NCBI GenBank assembly: GCA_029959195.1
Contig: CP114123.1
Location: 186,001-250,000 of the forward strand
Direction of reading: 5' to 3'
DNA from: Dictyophora rubrovolvata
Taxonomy: Eukaryota > Basidiomycota > Agaricomycetes > Phallales > Phallaceae
DNA length: 64,000 bases
A model generated the notes under the pieces. It was given only the letters and a program-made list of their open reading frames with translations. It searched no databases and was not told where the DNA came from. Each line of letters starts with the position of its first letter. Position 1 is the stretch's first letter. Made by a program: the position numbers and the translations under genes. Shown piece after piece: positions 22,162 through 33,414 of the stretch.

Positions 22162-24089
22162 CTATGGAAGCCATATCTTGACGGTCTGGTCGGAATATAA
22201 ATTAAACTCAATGGGTTTCTCGAATATTTCGTCATACCTTATCAGAGCTGGCGGTAGCAACAACATTCACTGGTCTCGGCCCATCATCCTTTGCTCCTTT
22301 ATCGGCGGTTGCGGCTGTTGTGGTTGTGGAAGATACAATTTGTCTACCCCAAGATAACGACTCAATAAAGGAATCGTGGGCTGATTCTATTTTCTTTGCA
22401 CATCGTCCTGTTTTTAATTCCCATATACGGATAGATTTATCATCACAGGCTGTGAGGAGGTACTTCCCGCTTGGATGGAATGTGACGGAACGGACCCAGT
22501 TGTCGTGGCCAATCTTTATTTTATCCATCGTTAGTTAATAGGATAAAAAAAATCGAATACTTACGAAAGTCCATAGACATTGTCCTGATAAAGCATCCCA
22601 AAGTTTGATAGTCTTATCCCGAGATCCGGTTAAAATGAACGCAACACCCAAAGCATCAATTTTCGCCGTCACGGCATTACCGGGCTGAAGGAAAAGAAAA
22701 GGCGTTTAAAAAGGTAATGAATAAATAATTTATATTAGAATGTTACTCGTGCGACTAGCTCTCTAATAGCTGGGATTGATATTGATGGAGCAAAAACGGC
22801 GATTTCAACGACATTTTCGTGTCCTCGTAAATCAGCTTTCGTGGCTCCTGATTCTGCATCGCTGAGTTTCGCGGTCTGAGAAAGGTAAAGAGATGCAGCA
22901 GGGAATAATGAGCAGTAAGTTCAACATACATGATCAGTTGAACATGTTAAAATTAGCCGACCATCGGGGCTGGGGAACGCGCTACGTATCCATTCGGAAT
23001 GAGCATTTAGAGTTTTTACGCAATGCCTAACAGGAGGTGAGATTGAAAGTCTTTTCCGTTGGCAGGATAGTCCGTGCATACCCGGTGGCAATATTCCAAA
23101 TTCGGACGGTCTGATCTCGACTAGCACTGACAATCTTTTCGTCTCCAGGAAGAAATCTAGCGGTGGAAACAGTATGTTCATGGCCTCTCAGCGTTGTGGA
23201 ATTTTGATAATCGTTTTCCACATTCCATAATTTGATGAAAAGATCATTCGAACACGACACTGATAATTTGAATAAGCAATGATGGATCAGGTTCTTGGAG
23301 TATACGAAAGGGCCAAGCCAGGTTGGGTATCTTACCTAATTGCTTCCCCTTGGAGTCATATTCGCAATAAGTTACACCCCTTGTATGACCTTTGAGTGTT
23401 CTCTCCAACTCTCCCGACTCCCAATCCCATATTTTCAATGTTGAGTCTAAACTGGCAGATGCTATGGCGGAATACAGGGGGTGGAAGGAAACGGCCGTAA
23501 CGGTGTCTCGATGTCCGCTTAGTGTGTGTTTTGCCGGGGAACGTGGAAGCCAATCCAAATTGGTACGTTTTGTACCGACTGGAAGATGCGACAAGTGTGA
23601 TAAGTCTTCTTGAGCTTGCGACAAACGGGCCTCGAGATCCATTATCTGGATAAACCATGAGACAGATAGCATCTCGTCAACCATTCTTTTTGGACGGCGT
23701 TTGCTTGCCTTTCGTTGTAATCTAATTAACCCAGTCCATTTCTTCACTAACAGTCCAGCCGTCTTAGAATTCGAATCTGGATGAAAATCATTCTGCAAAA
23801 CGCGAAGAACGAGGCAAAGGACAGGTAAAGCCACCTCACGTACAACGAAACTAGCAATCAAAGGATACGCACCAGTCCTGGCACCTCTTCCTTCATCTGT
23901 TCATACGTTTTCGTAAACCCAGCGCTCGATAAATAATCCAATATTGACCGGTGGCTTTCCGTCGAAAAGAGAAAGAAAGAGAGAACAGACAGAAAAAAGA
24001 TTCAGAATAGGTGTGAAAAATGATAGTGTTGAGGAGAATATTTTGCCTTACAGATCATCTTGCTGCCTCTCGGAAAGTGTACCAGCCAT
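22162..24089 (-). CDS. PAC1: LIS1/PAC1 nuclear distribution protein (dynein regulator), 445 aa
   Basis: Ten exons join in frame to 1338 nt: 24052-24089, 23873-23954, 23709-23792, 23336-23645, 23082-23259, 22930-23026, 22747-22875, 22565-22684, 22238-22513 and 22162-22185. The N-terminus [13 protein letters not shown] leads into a LisH dimerisation motif ([20 protein letters not shown], residues about 14-45). A short coiled coil follows around [20 protein letters not shown] (residues about 65-90), then seven WD40 repeats, for example [60 protein letters not shown] and ATASSDKTVKIW. LIS1/PAC1 binds the dynein motor and NudE to drive nuclear migration; this is established for fungi. Length and domain order match the family. 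The third intron (23646-23708) begins GC, not GT. Repeat 4 ends TAKLSD where the aromatic WD residue is usual. Confidence 0.95.
23646..23708 (-). other. GC-AG intron in PAC1
   Basis: On the minus strand the exon ends CGAAAG and the intron starts GCAAGC and ends ATCCAG. AAG|GCAAG is the standard context for the rare GC-AG intron class. Removing these 63 bases joins RLQRK to IMDLEAR in frame, matching the conserved LIS1 coiled coil. Its length is a multiple of three and it has no stop, so a plain ORF scan reads through it. Confidence 0.8.
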
Positions 24090-24886
24090 TATTTTCGAGA
24101 TTTTTTTCCCTTGATACGTTTACTCCTCAAGTAAAAAAAGCCCTTCGCGCCTAGCCTGTGCGTTGTGTGGGGCGGCGGTCGGTTGTTATCGCGTCACGTG
24201 ACAAAAGTTAATTCGGAGTTTGAATTTCTCAAGCTGCGTAAAGCGCCCATCGATCTCCTCTACGAAAACGAACATGTCTGCACAAAAGGGCGCATTGACA
24301 TCACTGTCAGCCTAATTTTAGTAAATGAGTTTACTCTCTGCAATTCTTTATCTTTCCTCATAGATTTCATTTTGTTTGTCTCGTTAGAGAATCGGTGCGT
24401 TCGCATTGCAGCTGCGCTCTTGCTTCTCCGACGTTGAGCTACTGAATGTGGCTTACATTCGCCTTAAACGGCGACATTCGTGAGATAGGTGATTGCTTAT
24501 ACTCTCAAATTCGATGAAAACTCATCTCATCTCAAAGATACGTCCGAAAGAGGCTGTTCAAGTCATTTATTAGCATTTGACTCAAGCTTCGAGTCTTCCT
24601 CTTCTAAAGTTCTTACGCAATACTGCAAATTTTTTATAGAACAAGAACAGGGTTTCAACGTTTAAGAAGCCAGGCGGAGGAAATGTTATCTCCGGTTACC
24701 TTTTCTTTCTCAAGTGTCCGCCAACCTGAGCTTCCATTTTACAGCCCAAAAATCTCACTTTCTTCCAAAGAAGCTCAGGCTTTAACAGAAACGTATGCAA
24801 AATCAATTGTTACAAATGGAGTTCCTAGCTAAAGTTCACAATAAATCGGAAGGTGTTGAATCTGATTCGTGGCTGCGATTCCCTTG
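24090..24886. other. Intergenic
   Basis: Upstream region of PAC1 and downstream region of the C2H2 gene. No gene supported. Confidence 0.5.
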
Positions 24887-25694
24887 CTAGTTCGCTGATT
24901 CGACATTGCCGGCCGCATCAATATTCTCGAAGGCGCTGGAAGCCACGTGAGTCCGCTCATGGCGTCGCAAATTCGATGCAACACTAAAATGTTTATTGCA
25001 GATTTTGCATGAGAATGCTTGAGATAACTGATTAGATATGCTCCGATGATAGAGGGTTTCTGGCAGCTTACGCTTTTCTCCGGTATGAGTACGAAAATGA
25101 GTCTTTTGTACCAAACGGAGTTGAATAGAGTAAACGGACTGGAATTCCATCAATTGGGCTTACCGATAACGCACTGGGTGTTGGGAAAGTGGAACCACAT
25201 TCTGTGCAGCAGTGCTTTCCAGGACGGGGTTTGTAACTGCTGGACCCTTCCACTACCCTTACTGGGTAGGCTGGCCGAGTCTGTTCTGGCATGGCCATCC
25301 ATTGTGTAGGCTCCAGATTCTGAGGATAATGTGCGTAACGTGTCGCCCAACTCTGCGCATTCGCCATATATTGATCCATGAGAATAAGCTTGAGTACAGA
25401 AGTTGGAATGCCAGTTGACAGTGAGCAAGAAGTGAAAAAAAAGTTTTTTGGACGTACATTGTCTTGTCCATGTGCATGAGGAGCGGCGTATGTATTGTTT
25501 GTTCCTTGAGACATCATGTTGACACCTATATAGGTATATATGTCAGAGCGAATACTCAATGAATGAAAGTATCAAGGGAAATACAAACCTGCATATTCGT
25601 CATAAAGGGGGCCTGTCAGATTCTTGTTCATGTCGGGGAGATCGCTTGTTCCTTTCCCATGCGCGGCATTAGAAGAAGAGTTCATATAAGACAT
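24887..25694 (-). CDS. C2H2 zinc-finger protein with two tandem fingers, 186 aa
   Basis: Five exons join in frame: 25589-25694, 25458-25525, 25164-25388, 25072-25102 and 24887-25017. The C-terminal half has two classical fingers. The first, CTECGSTFPTPSALSTHFRTH, spans exons 3 and 4; it is followed by the canonical TGEKP linker; the second is CKICNKHFSVASNLRRHERT plus H. Two fingers with that linker usually bind DNA, so a transcription factor is likely; the target is unknown. The N-terminal half is rich in Asn, Gln, Tyr and Pro, like an activation or low-complexity region. The frame is open to another ATG at 25781; I prefer 25694 (MSYMNSSS) because the extra part looks like leader sequence, but this is not certain. 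Confidence 0.85.
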
Positions 25695-28600
25695 CTTGAT
25701 CGCACAAGTGTTGCGCTGAGTGGAGAGAAGAGAACCCGACGATTCGTGGACCCCCCGCGTATATTTTATATTGTTAAGCATATTTGCTCTGCCCTCATTT
25801 GAGATGTCCCCTTGCGAATCTGGTATTTTATTCCATTACCGCCCGGAACTCCTGTGACCTATACTAAATAAACTTTTCTTAAGATAGGAATCATACTTCG
25901 CCTATCAAAACATCCCAAGAAATGAACAAAAGTTTTGATTTTTGGCTGAAAAGGTACATTCTTACTTCATAACCGTTCTATTTCTGAAGAAAAGACCAAG
26001 TCTGGATTTATTTGCAATATTTGCGATATTATTGATGAATAAAAACACGACTGAGATAAACTTTCGTTTAATCACTTCTGGCAAAAAAAGCTGGAATCTC
26101 ACTTCCGTGTTTGCCTTAACAATCAACAGGCCGCGGTCTAACCCCCCCACGTTGGTTTTTTAGCTTCTGTCATGATCATGATCATTTTTCAAGAGTGCTT
26201 TTCGCCGAGGCTGAGGTATAAAATTGACAAAACCTCCGGACTATTTCTTTTCAGCTCTTCTAAACTTTAAAGTGAAATTGAACTGCATGCGTCACTCGTA
26301 CCAATGACTCGTTGCCTTGGCTCAGTATCTCAACTCAACTTGGTAATCAGGAAAACCGGTATTGAAAGCGACCGGGTGCAGTCAGTTGGAGATTACCTCT
26401 TTTTAGAAAAAGAAGAGTAGACCAAAGTAACCACAAAAGTGCGGGCTCACTTCACTCCTGACTTGTATTTCGGGTGGCTCTGTGCTCTCCGCCTGATGGA
26501 AAGAAGCTGCGTTATGGTAATGAAGAACATAGTGCCCAACTTCGGGATGAAACCATCATGCCGGCTCAAGAGAGCCTTCAGGGGGCGCAGTACGCATATC
26601 ACTGCTTGGTCTCGGTTTTCTCGACTGTTACAGTGATCGAACATTTCGTCACAAGTCCAATGCCTTGAATTATTCGACCAATGAGGATTCAAATTGTAAC
26701 CTTTTTTTCTCACTGGGTAACAACCCGACTTGTCCCGAGTCTCAGGCCATGGGCTTCGCAGGTCCCAGGGCAGTTCATATCCTTCCACATACGTTGACAT
26801 TGCATCGCAATTCTATGCTGTGCCCAGTTTTTCATTTTAATCCAGGTGATCATGATCTCATGAATTCCGAAGTCAGCCAAAGGCACTTGAGCAACCAGAT
26901 GGAAAATTAGTAGTAAATTCTAGAGGTGCGATATTTTCTCACGTACTACAGCTCAAAACCAGAGGCTCCATAAAATTGATTAGTCCGTTTGAATCTCGTC
27001 TGTATCCGCTTATTACCCATGATAGTCTTGATAAATTATATGTTCCACGTACCGATTTGAACTTGTTAGGGAAGAAACCTGATTCGACTATTAGCTTACA
27101 AACTTACTTCTCGACTCACAGTTGGTCTTTCACTGCTTGTACGTATTGTACAAGTTTCATTTCAGGCTTGGAGCGTCTGAGATAAATACGGTTCTGAGGT
27201 TGTCCAAGGTTCGTGATCAATTTCGGGAACCTCGGCACGACTTTCTTTATTTCACAGCATCACATATTTGCCTAGCGTAGTTTGCGTTACTCAATTATCT
27301 CCATTCAAGTGAGTTCCAAAAGGCCTTGACACTTGGGATCTCGAATGATGCAATCTAGTAGTTGCCAGTGACCCCGAATTAGGCTTCGCTCGTATTAAAA
27401 CCGAAGTCATGCCGGGCACATTGGTAGGCATGATTTCTTTGCATTGTGTTCTCTCTTTTGCAAATTGCCCGATACATTCATATTCATCGCGTTCGGCATT
27501 ACCCAATACCCATTACTTGATAATTGCTATCGCTAGATGAGGCTCGGACTTCCCTCGTGTTTGCATAAATGGATAGACATGGGCCGATTCAACCAACCAA
27601 GGTACACGGATAATTCCGAGTCCTAATTTAGATCTAGATCTCCTGATTAAGCCTTTTCAATGAAAGTGAGAACGGTTGTCTTACGCGACTCGGAAAAGTA
27701 AAGAACATTACATAACTACTTCGGACCGATAAACTTGAAGAAGACCAAGTGCAACAATGAATTACTTCTCAAAGTTCTTTCATCAAGTATAGCCATAAAA
27801 CTTAGCGGAAAAAATAAAACCGCAAATAGACGATAATTAGCCGGAAACTCTCCTCTATTTAGAAGCCGAGCTGAGATGAGCACATATTTCAGTCGTCCGG
27901 TTCAGATTAAAAATCCCTTTTGGATTGGTAAAAAAAGCTCCACGGTAGAGTGAGGTTCTATCTTCTGCGAGGTTGCCCGTAGGCTCCGATTCAGCCGCTC
28001 TGGCCGACTCAGTCAATCAAGGTAATACTGGACGTCTCGCGAAGAATGGCACCACTTCAGCCCTAAATTTATCTTCTTTAAAAAGATCTAGAGCAAATTC
28101 CAGAGAAGCACCCTACAAACATTTGATCGTTGACCTTTCCTCATTCAGATTTCAATGTTACATATTATTATCATCTGAATCGTTCGTCAAATTCAAATAT
28201 CAGTGGCTATTAGTTGCACGACTGTAGCTCAATTGAGCACTGGGTACCGCTACTGATTATTCAATTTCTCTGACGTGGCCAAAAGATAGCGTGATTTGAA
28301 GTTTATTTTGCTTAAATTGCCATGTCGCCACATTAAGAGAATCTATGGAAAGAAGGTCCAGGTACTTCTTCAATAACAGCCCAATGAATGAACATACATA
28401 TACTGCGCAAAGATATTTCAAGCCGGAGGACTCTATCATCATATCTTTTAATCGGACTCGGACTCATCACTCATACTGGTACAATCGATATCTTATATGT
28501 AATCCGACCAGACCAGCTAATATCAAATACGTATACGTTCTAATAATAATAATAAAGTTCGGCATAAGACAATAGTTGTGTTTGACGCATATTCCGGTAG

Positions 28601-29591
28601 GAGCTCTCAATTATACGTATCCTTATCCGCGTGTGCATGTCAATGGTACAACTTTGAGGCCGTTCGTTATTCGTCATCCGTGAGCTATTATAGTGGCGCT
28701 GTCAACGTATACTATACGAATATGGAACAAAGCCACTCTCCGGTATGTCGCGGCATCGAATATTTTTTAATTGTCTCCCTCTTTTTGATTCTTCTTTGAA
28801 ATAGTTGTACATATAATGTTCAGACTCTCAGTTAATTCTAATATTGAATCGTTGTTGAGTGGGACATTTGAGTTGCTTAATAGTTATGATGAAAACTGTA
28901 CTATCTCTGAGTAATTGAAGTAAGGTACGAACAAACATGCTACAGAAAAATGTAAATACAAAAGCTAAGTGAACCTGGTTGTTTTTTGAAAAAACGGAGG
29001 ACAAAAGAAACAGGGAAAAACGGAGCGTGGAACCAAAAAAGGCGAACAAGATAGATCCTGATAAGGAATTTGATAGCTACACATGGGGACGGGTTGACAA
29101 TTTTGTAATATGTAATGGGAATGCGGAAAAAAAAAAAGAGATGCCGAGACTTTGAAAGACGCTTGAAGAGCAATATAAAAAGAGCAATGACTCGGGTTCT
29201 ATAAGACCGAAATCTGAAACAAAAAGGAAGACAACCAAATTCTTCAAAACAAGACAAAAACGGGCTTAGAGAAAAAGAGATGACTTGAAAGGTACGGCAT
29301 ACCCAAAACGGATGTGAGGCAAGGGAACAAGAAGGACGAACAATAATTAAGGAGAAAGGGGGGGAAATTCGACAAGTCCAAGGTTGGAACTATAAATAAA
29401 AAGAAATTTAATTACTGTTTAAACCAGGCTAATCATTCGTTTTAAATAAGCGATCGGCAGACAGCATGCTGTCTCTGAATGATTGCAACAAAAAACAAAA
29501 AGAATGATAAAAAGACCGATTTTACTCCAACAACCTGCAATGAGACAGACACAATGAATGGAACAAACGGAGAAATATATCCAGACTTCAT
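25695..29591. other. Long stretch without a supportable gene
   Basis: Nearly 3.9 kb with only short frames. Minus-strand frames near 26447-26800 contain a plausible coding-like piece, but no family, start or splice chain can be fixed. Simple sequences include a TAA repeat near 28541-28556 and the palindromic ATGATCATGATCAT near 26171-26184. Part must be the C2H2 promoter and the RING gene 3' flank. Confidence 0.4.
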
Positions 29592-31717
29592 TCATTTATT
29601 GTTTCTCGTTATCTCGATTTCGCGGGCCTGAATCCATTCTTCTATACTAGGAGCCGGAGGTCTGTGCCACGGAATTCGCCTTCCGAGAATGTCGACATTT
29701 ACGTAGGTCGGCTCTTGGCTATCCGATATACCGAACCATTGTCTAATTCTCAAGGTTAAACTGTGAGGATCGATGTCGAGTCTGCATGTGGGACACGTTG
29801 TTTTGATGCTGAGCCATGGGAATAGACATGTCGTGTGGAACAAATGAGCGCATGGGAAAGCATGGATGAACGAGTTTGAGGCCGACGAGGATGAGGAAAA
29901 TGGAAGACACGCGAGAGCGTGTAAATTCCACAAGTCTTCGCTATCGTTTATGTGCATGGTATTCTTCTGTATTTGAGCTTGGTCCTCTTCGGCCTCGTTG
30001 TCCTGTTGTTGTTGTTGTTGTTGTCGTTCTTGACGGAGGAGAGTATCTCGGCAAATGATGCAAATATCCTCCCCGCGAACTTTACCATATCTCCGCACAA
30101 GATTTGGTCCAACACTTTCGAGACCATCTAACAATTCCTTTGCACGCTCTTTATCACAACCAAAAACGTCTTCATCATCCTGAGCGAATGAACCTTCCGT
30201 TGACAGGACCGTTCCGCCGCCGCCACCGCCACCGCCACCGCCAGACGTAGTATCATTTGGCGGGACCAGCCAAATCTCGCTTGCACTTCCATCACTTTGC
30301 TGATCAGACGGCGTAACCTCCAGAAGGGAAGGAAGCTCAGGTAGATGCATTTGAATTGGGGTTCCGGGATGAATGAAGCGGGATCTGCTGTCTTCCGAGA
30401 GCGTCTGCGTCTGGGAAGCGGCGATGGGAGTTGGGGGACGGTCCCGATCGGATCTATCCGAGGGGCTGAGAAGGACAGGAAGATTATCTCCGTCATTAGA
30501 TGGATGGTATAGAGCCAGGCCTATATTTAACGGACTTAGCGATCGCGAGCTGGATGAAATTCTGCGGGAGCGTATGGAGGTTGACCCACGGGAGCTTGTT
30601 GAGCGAAGGACTGAAGAGGAATAACGGGTAAAGATTGTATAAATAGCAATACAATAAATAAATAAACTCAATATACCTCTTAAAGCAGAAGTATTCAGTC
30701 TATGTCCGGAAGGGCGTGTTCCGGGATTGGTACGGATGTTGCTGTCTGGACGTACGTTACCTCTTGGGGTAAGGGTGTATCCAAGGCCTGTGGACAGCAT
30801 GAACTCTGATGATGGCGACGACCGTCCAGAATCTGACGCCGCTGATGCAGCACGTCTGGAAGTAATATTTTCAGAAATGTATGGACCTTCTCCTGGAGAA
30901 TCTGAAACCGATAAATTATTGGCAGAAGCATAGGAGCTTGAGGGTGTGAGAGCGAGAGGATGACATGTTTCGCCGTCGCCAAGTTGGAGGCAGTCCCCCT
31001 GCGTGGGGAAGCTGAAATTGCGTCTCCAAGCCACAATGGATGCGAATGATGTGGATGACAAACTAGGTTCTGAACGCGAGGTTATTTGCTGGCGGTCAAG
31101 ACGAGAATGATCAGCCGCAGCTGCAACAGAGGTTCTTGCGGATTGTGTGTTTACGACGACGCCGGACGTGTTTGAGAAAAGGAGAGAATTTGAGATCATG
31201 TCTGTAATTGATTTTTCCAAGAACAATTGAATATGAAATCAAACTGTGCATGATAAGAAACAAGTTACTTGGGACAGTGGTTGGAGACACGAGAGAGGGG
31301 AGCTGAGGGTAAAATCCGAGGGGGGGTTGATGGACCGACGCAGGAGGAATTTCGGAAGAAAAATGGAGCTCCGGTTGCTGTGGAAGGCAATCTTGGAAAG
31401 GGAGATTAGATTCAGATACACGTTCCATTGGCGACAAGGCCGATTGAACAGCTGGAAAACTCAAAGACGACCCTGCGCAGATTTGATGGGACAAAATAGA
31501 AAAAATGAAATTGAGTGTTTGCGAGGAACAACAAATCGGGCACATACTTACTCTCATAATAATTGACTGCCTGAAATAGACAGGAATCAGTGCACGAGTC
31601 GATTTCACGGTCGACATGTCGGACGGATGCATTTCGACGGGTATTTTCCGAGTCTGATTCGGAACTCAGTGAAGCTGGGGTGATATTATGGCCTTTGAAG
31701 AGAAGTGAATCTGCCAT
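29592..31717 (-). CDS. RING-H2 finger protein (probable E3 ubiquitin ligase), 637 aa
   Basis: Four exons join in frame: 31552-31717, 31269-31472, 30677-31201 and 29592-30610. The protein starts MADSLLFKGHNITPASLSSE and is Ser/Pro-rich and probably disordered over its first 420 residues, with a poly-Gly tract and acidic stretches. The C-terminal RING-H2 has CIIC, then an unusually long loop, then FPCAHLFHTTCLFPWL and CPTC, giving the C3H2C3 zinc ligands. The loop of over 50 residues carries a poly-Gln run and an acidic stretch. RING-H2 domains recruit E2 enzymes for ubiquitin transfer; substrates are unknown. The third intron is 66 bases, a multiple of three and stop-free, so a single frame also reads from 31226 to 29592. 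Removing it restores a Ser/Arg-rich context (RSTSSRGSTSIRSRR). Confidence 0.85.
30003..30023 (-). repeat. Glutamine-codon repeat in the RING loop
   Basis: A tract of TTG units on the plus strand codes for a run of seven Gln on the minus strand, between the second and third zinc-ligand positions of the RING finger. Confidence 0.8.
30210..30242 (-). repeat. Glycine-codon repeat in the RING gene
   Basis: CCGCCGCCGCCACCGCCACC-type triplet repeats code for eleven or so consecutive Gly residues on the minus strand. A likely length-variable site. Confidence 0.8.
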
Positions 31718-33414
31718 TGAAAAAAAAATCAGCACATGTAAATACTTTCAGAGTTTAAAAGACGGAGGAAAGGTAGAATTTAGGGAATACAAAAAGGAGG
31801 AGGAATGGCCCCTATACAACAAACAAACATGCATTGAACACGCCCAAACCGCGTGTCACGCGTCACATGCTTACTCAAGAAACAAAGTCACACACCCACA
31901 CACCAAGAGAAGAGTGCTTCGCTACTTCGCAAGGCTCAGATCCGCTCCCAGACACAATTATAATTACCGTCCCTATTCGCGATCTCGCTTAGTGCGTTCA
32001 GGAGACAGTGTGTTGCTGAGTAATGCAGAAAATCTCCGGTCCTATTGAGAGCCACCGTTTTTCGCTGATCGTGGCAATTGACGAGAAGAGTTTTGCAATT
32101 AAGGTGACTTCTCCTTTTTTTAAGGTTTTCCAAGTATAAAAATACTATACATAGGAATCTCGTACCTGTGTTATGAGAATTCCACGTTGGCCCGCATGAC
32201 CCCACGCTGATACCTGCGACGTGCTTAATTTACAGACAGCATCAATCCATATGGCATCCCGTTACGCCCTGCGTCATACTCGCAATCAGCAATCAGAAGT
32301 CGTGCCTGTATAATCAGCGTGTGCCGTAACTATGGGAATTCTTTAGACTACTGGGGAAACAAACGTCAAAGCCCAAACAAAAGTGGCATTTAAAAGATCA
32401 AGCAGTGTGTCATGGGTATATGACATGGCTTGCCTTTCCTACCAGTGGACTCTGCAAAGGCTTTGTCTATATGAGTGGGTTCATCTTAATCCTGTCGCTG
32501 TTCTTGACCAGAGGACTTACATGCCATCCTTTTAGACTCTGCCCTCTGCCCTAAAAACGTGCGCAAATAGTAGAGAAGAAAATTAATATTTGCGCTCTCT
32601 GGACCCTGGTGGTTCATCACCGCTGGCTTGAGTTTCAAGAAACCAACTGTGACCTTCCCAAATGAACGAGGGACTAGTCTCAGTGATCTAGTGATAGGTG
32701 AGTGTTACGCACCTTCTCCGCATTTTCTATGTAAAAGTGATGGCCACCTCCGCTTCGCTTATTGGGTTTTTACCCCTTCCTATTCCACGCTTAGATAAAG
32801 ACTGTCTATTTTATAATAAACGCCCCTGCTGACTATCAGGACCCTGATTTGCCATTTTTAGCTCTTTCTGCCTCGTTGCATCCTCGTTGCAAGCGAAGTG
32901 GAGGGGGCTCTTTACTTGGGATTGGTGGATTAGCCCGTGTATTCTTGTCAAAATGATGCCTTATTCGGTTCAGGAAAACACAGCCAAGCCATGGCACTCG
33001 CTCACGCAACGCTTGCACCCCATCTTTGCAAATCTGCCTATGTCTTCTAGAATCCGGCGTAGCCTGGGCATGCGCCCGTGGCCCCATGCCAATTCTATCC
33101 TTATCGCCACCAAAAAAATGCACTGTTCTCCCCTCTCTCTCATTCGGAGTCACATCATTGTGGCATTTTCAAATAACGCATCTGTACGCAGGTTCCATAA
33201 ATTAACTATATTGGCCCATGGGAAACAACATGTATTGTAGATCCAGCCCAAATGGCGCCATACCCTTGGGTTCCAAGCAAGAAAAAGGAAAGAGAGGTCA
33301 CAGTAAGGGACTCGGAGACCCTTTATAGTTGCTTGTCTGCCGTCATCGCAATGCTCTTTTCTTCACCCGTGTTCCTCCCCCCCTCCTCCCTCATCTAGGT
33401 CCTTATGAGGTAGC
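31718..33414. other. Divergent intergenic region
   Basis: Lies between the divergent RING (-) and DUF6699 (+) genes and must hold both promoters. A strongly pyrimidine-rich stretch (33351-33400) precedes the DUF6699 ATG, as is common at fungal promoters. No gene is supported. Confidence 0.5.

Noticed and set aside
23244-23861. Uninterrupted 205-codon frame in the PAC1 locus
   Set aside because: It runs through intronic sequence on both sides and through the GC-AG intron; the LIS1 protein pattern fits the spliced model.
26447-27190. Possible gene on the minus strand
   Set aside because: Some coding-like pieces in different frames, but no consistent splice chain or family could be found.
28205-28260. 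tRNA-like GTAGCTCAATTGAGCA stretch
   Set aside because: Resembles an A-box but no matching B-box or acceptor stem can be folded.
29592-31226. Single 544-codon frame for the RING gene, with a membrane helix
   Set aside because: It reads through a well-formed 66-nt intron, and the true 5' exons lie upstream to 31717. Kept only as an alternative isoform in the findings.
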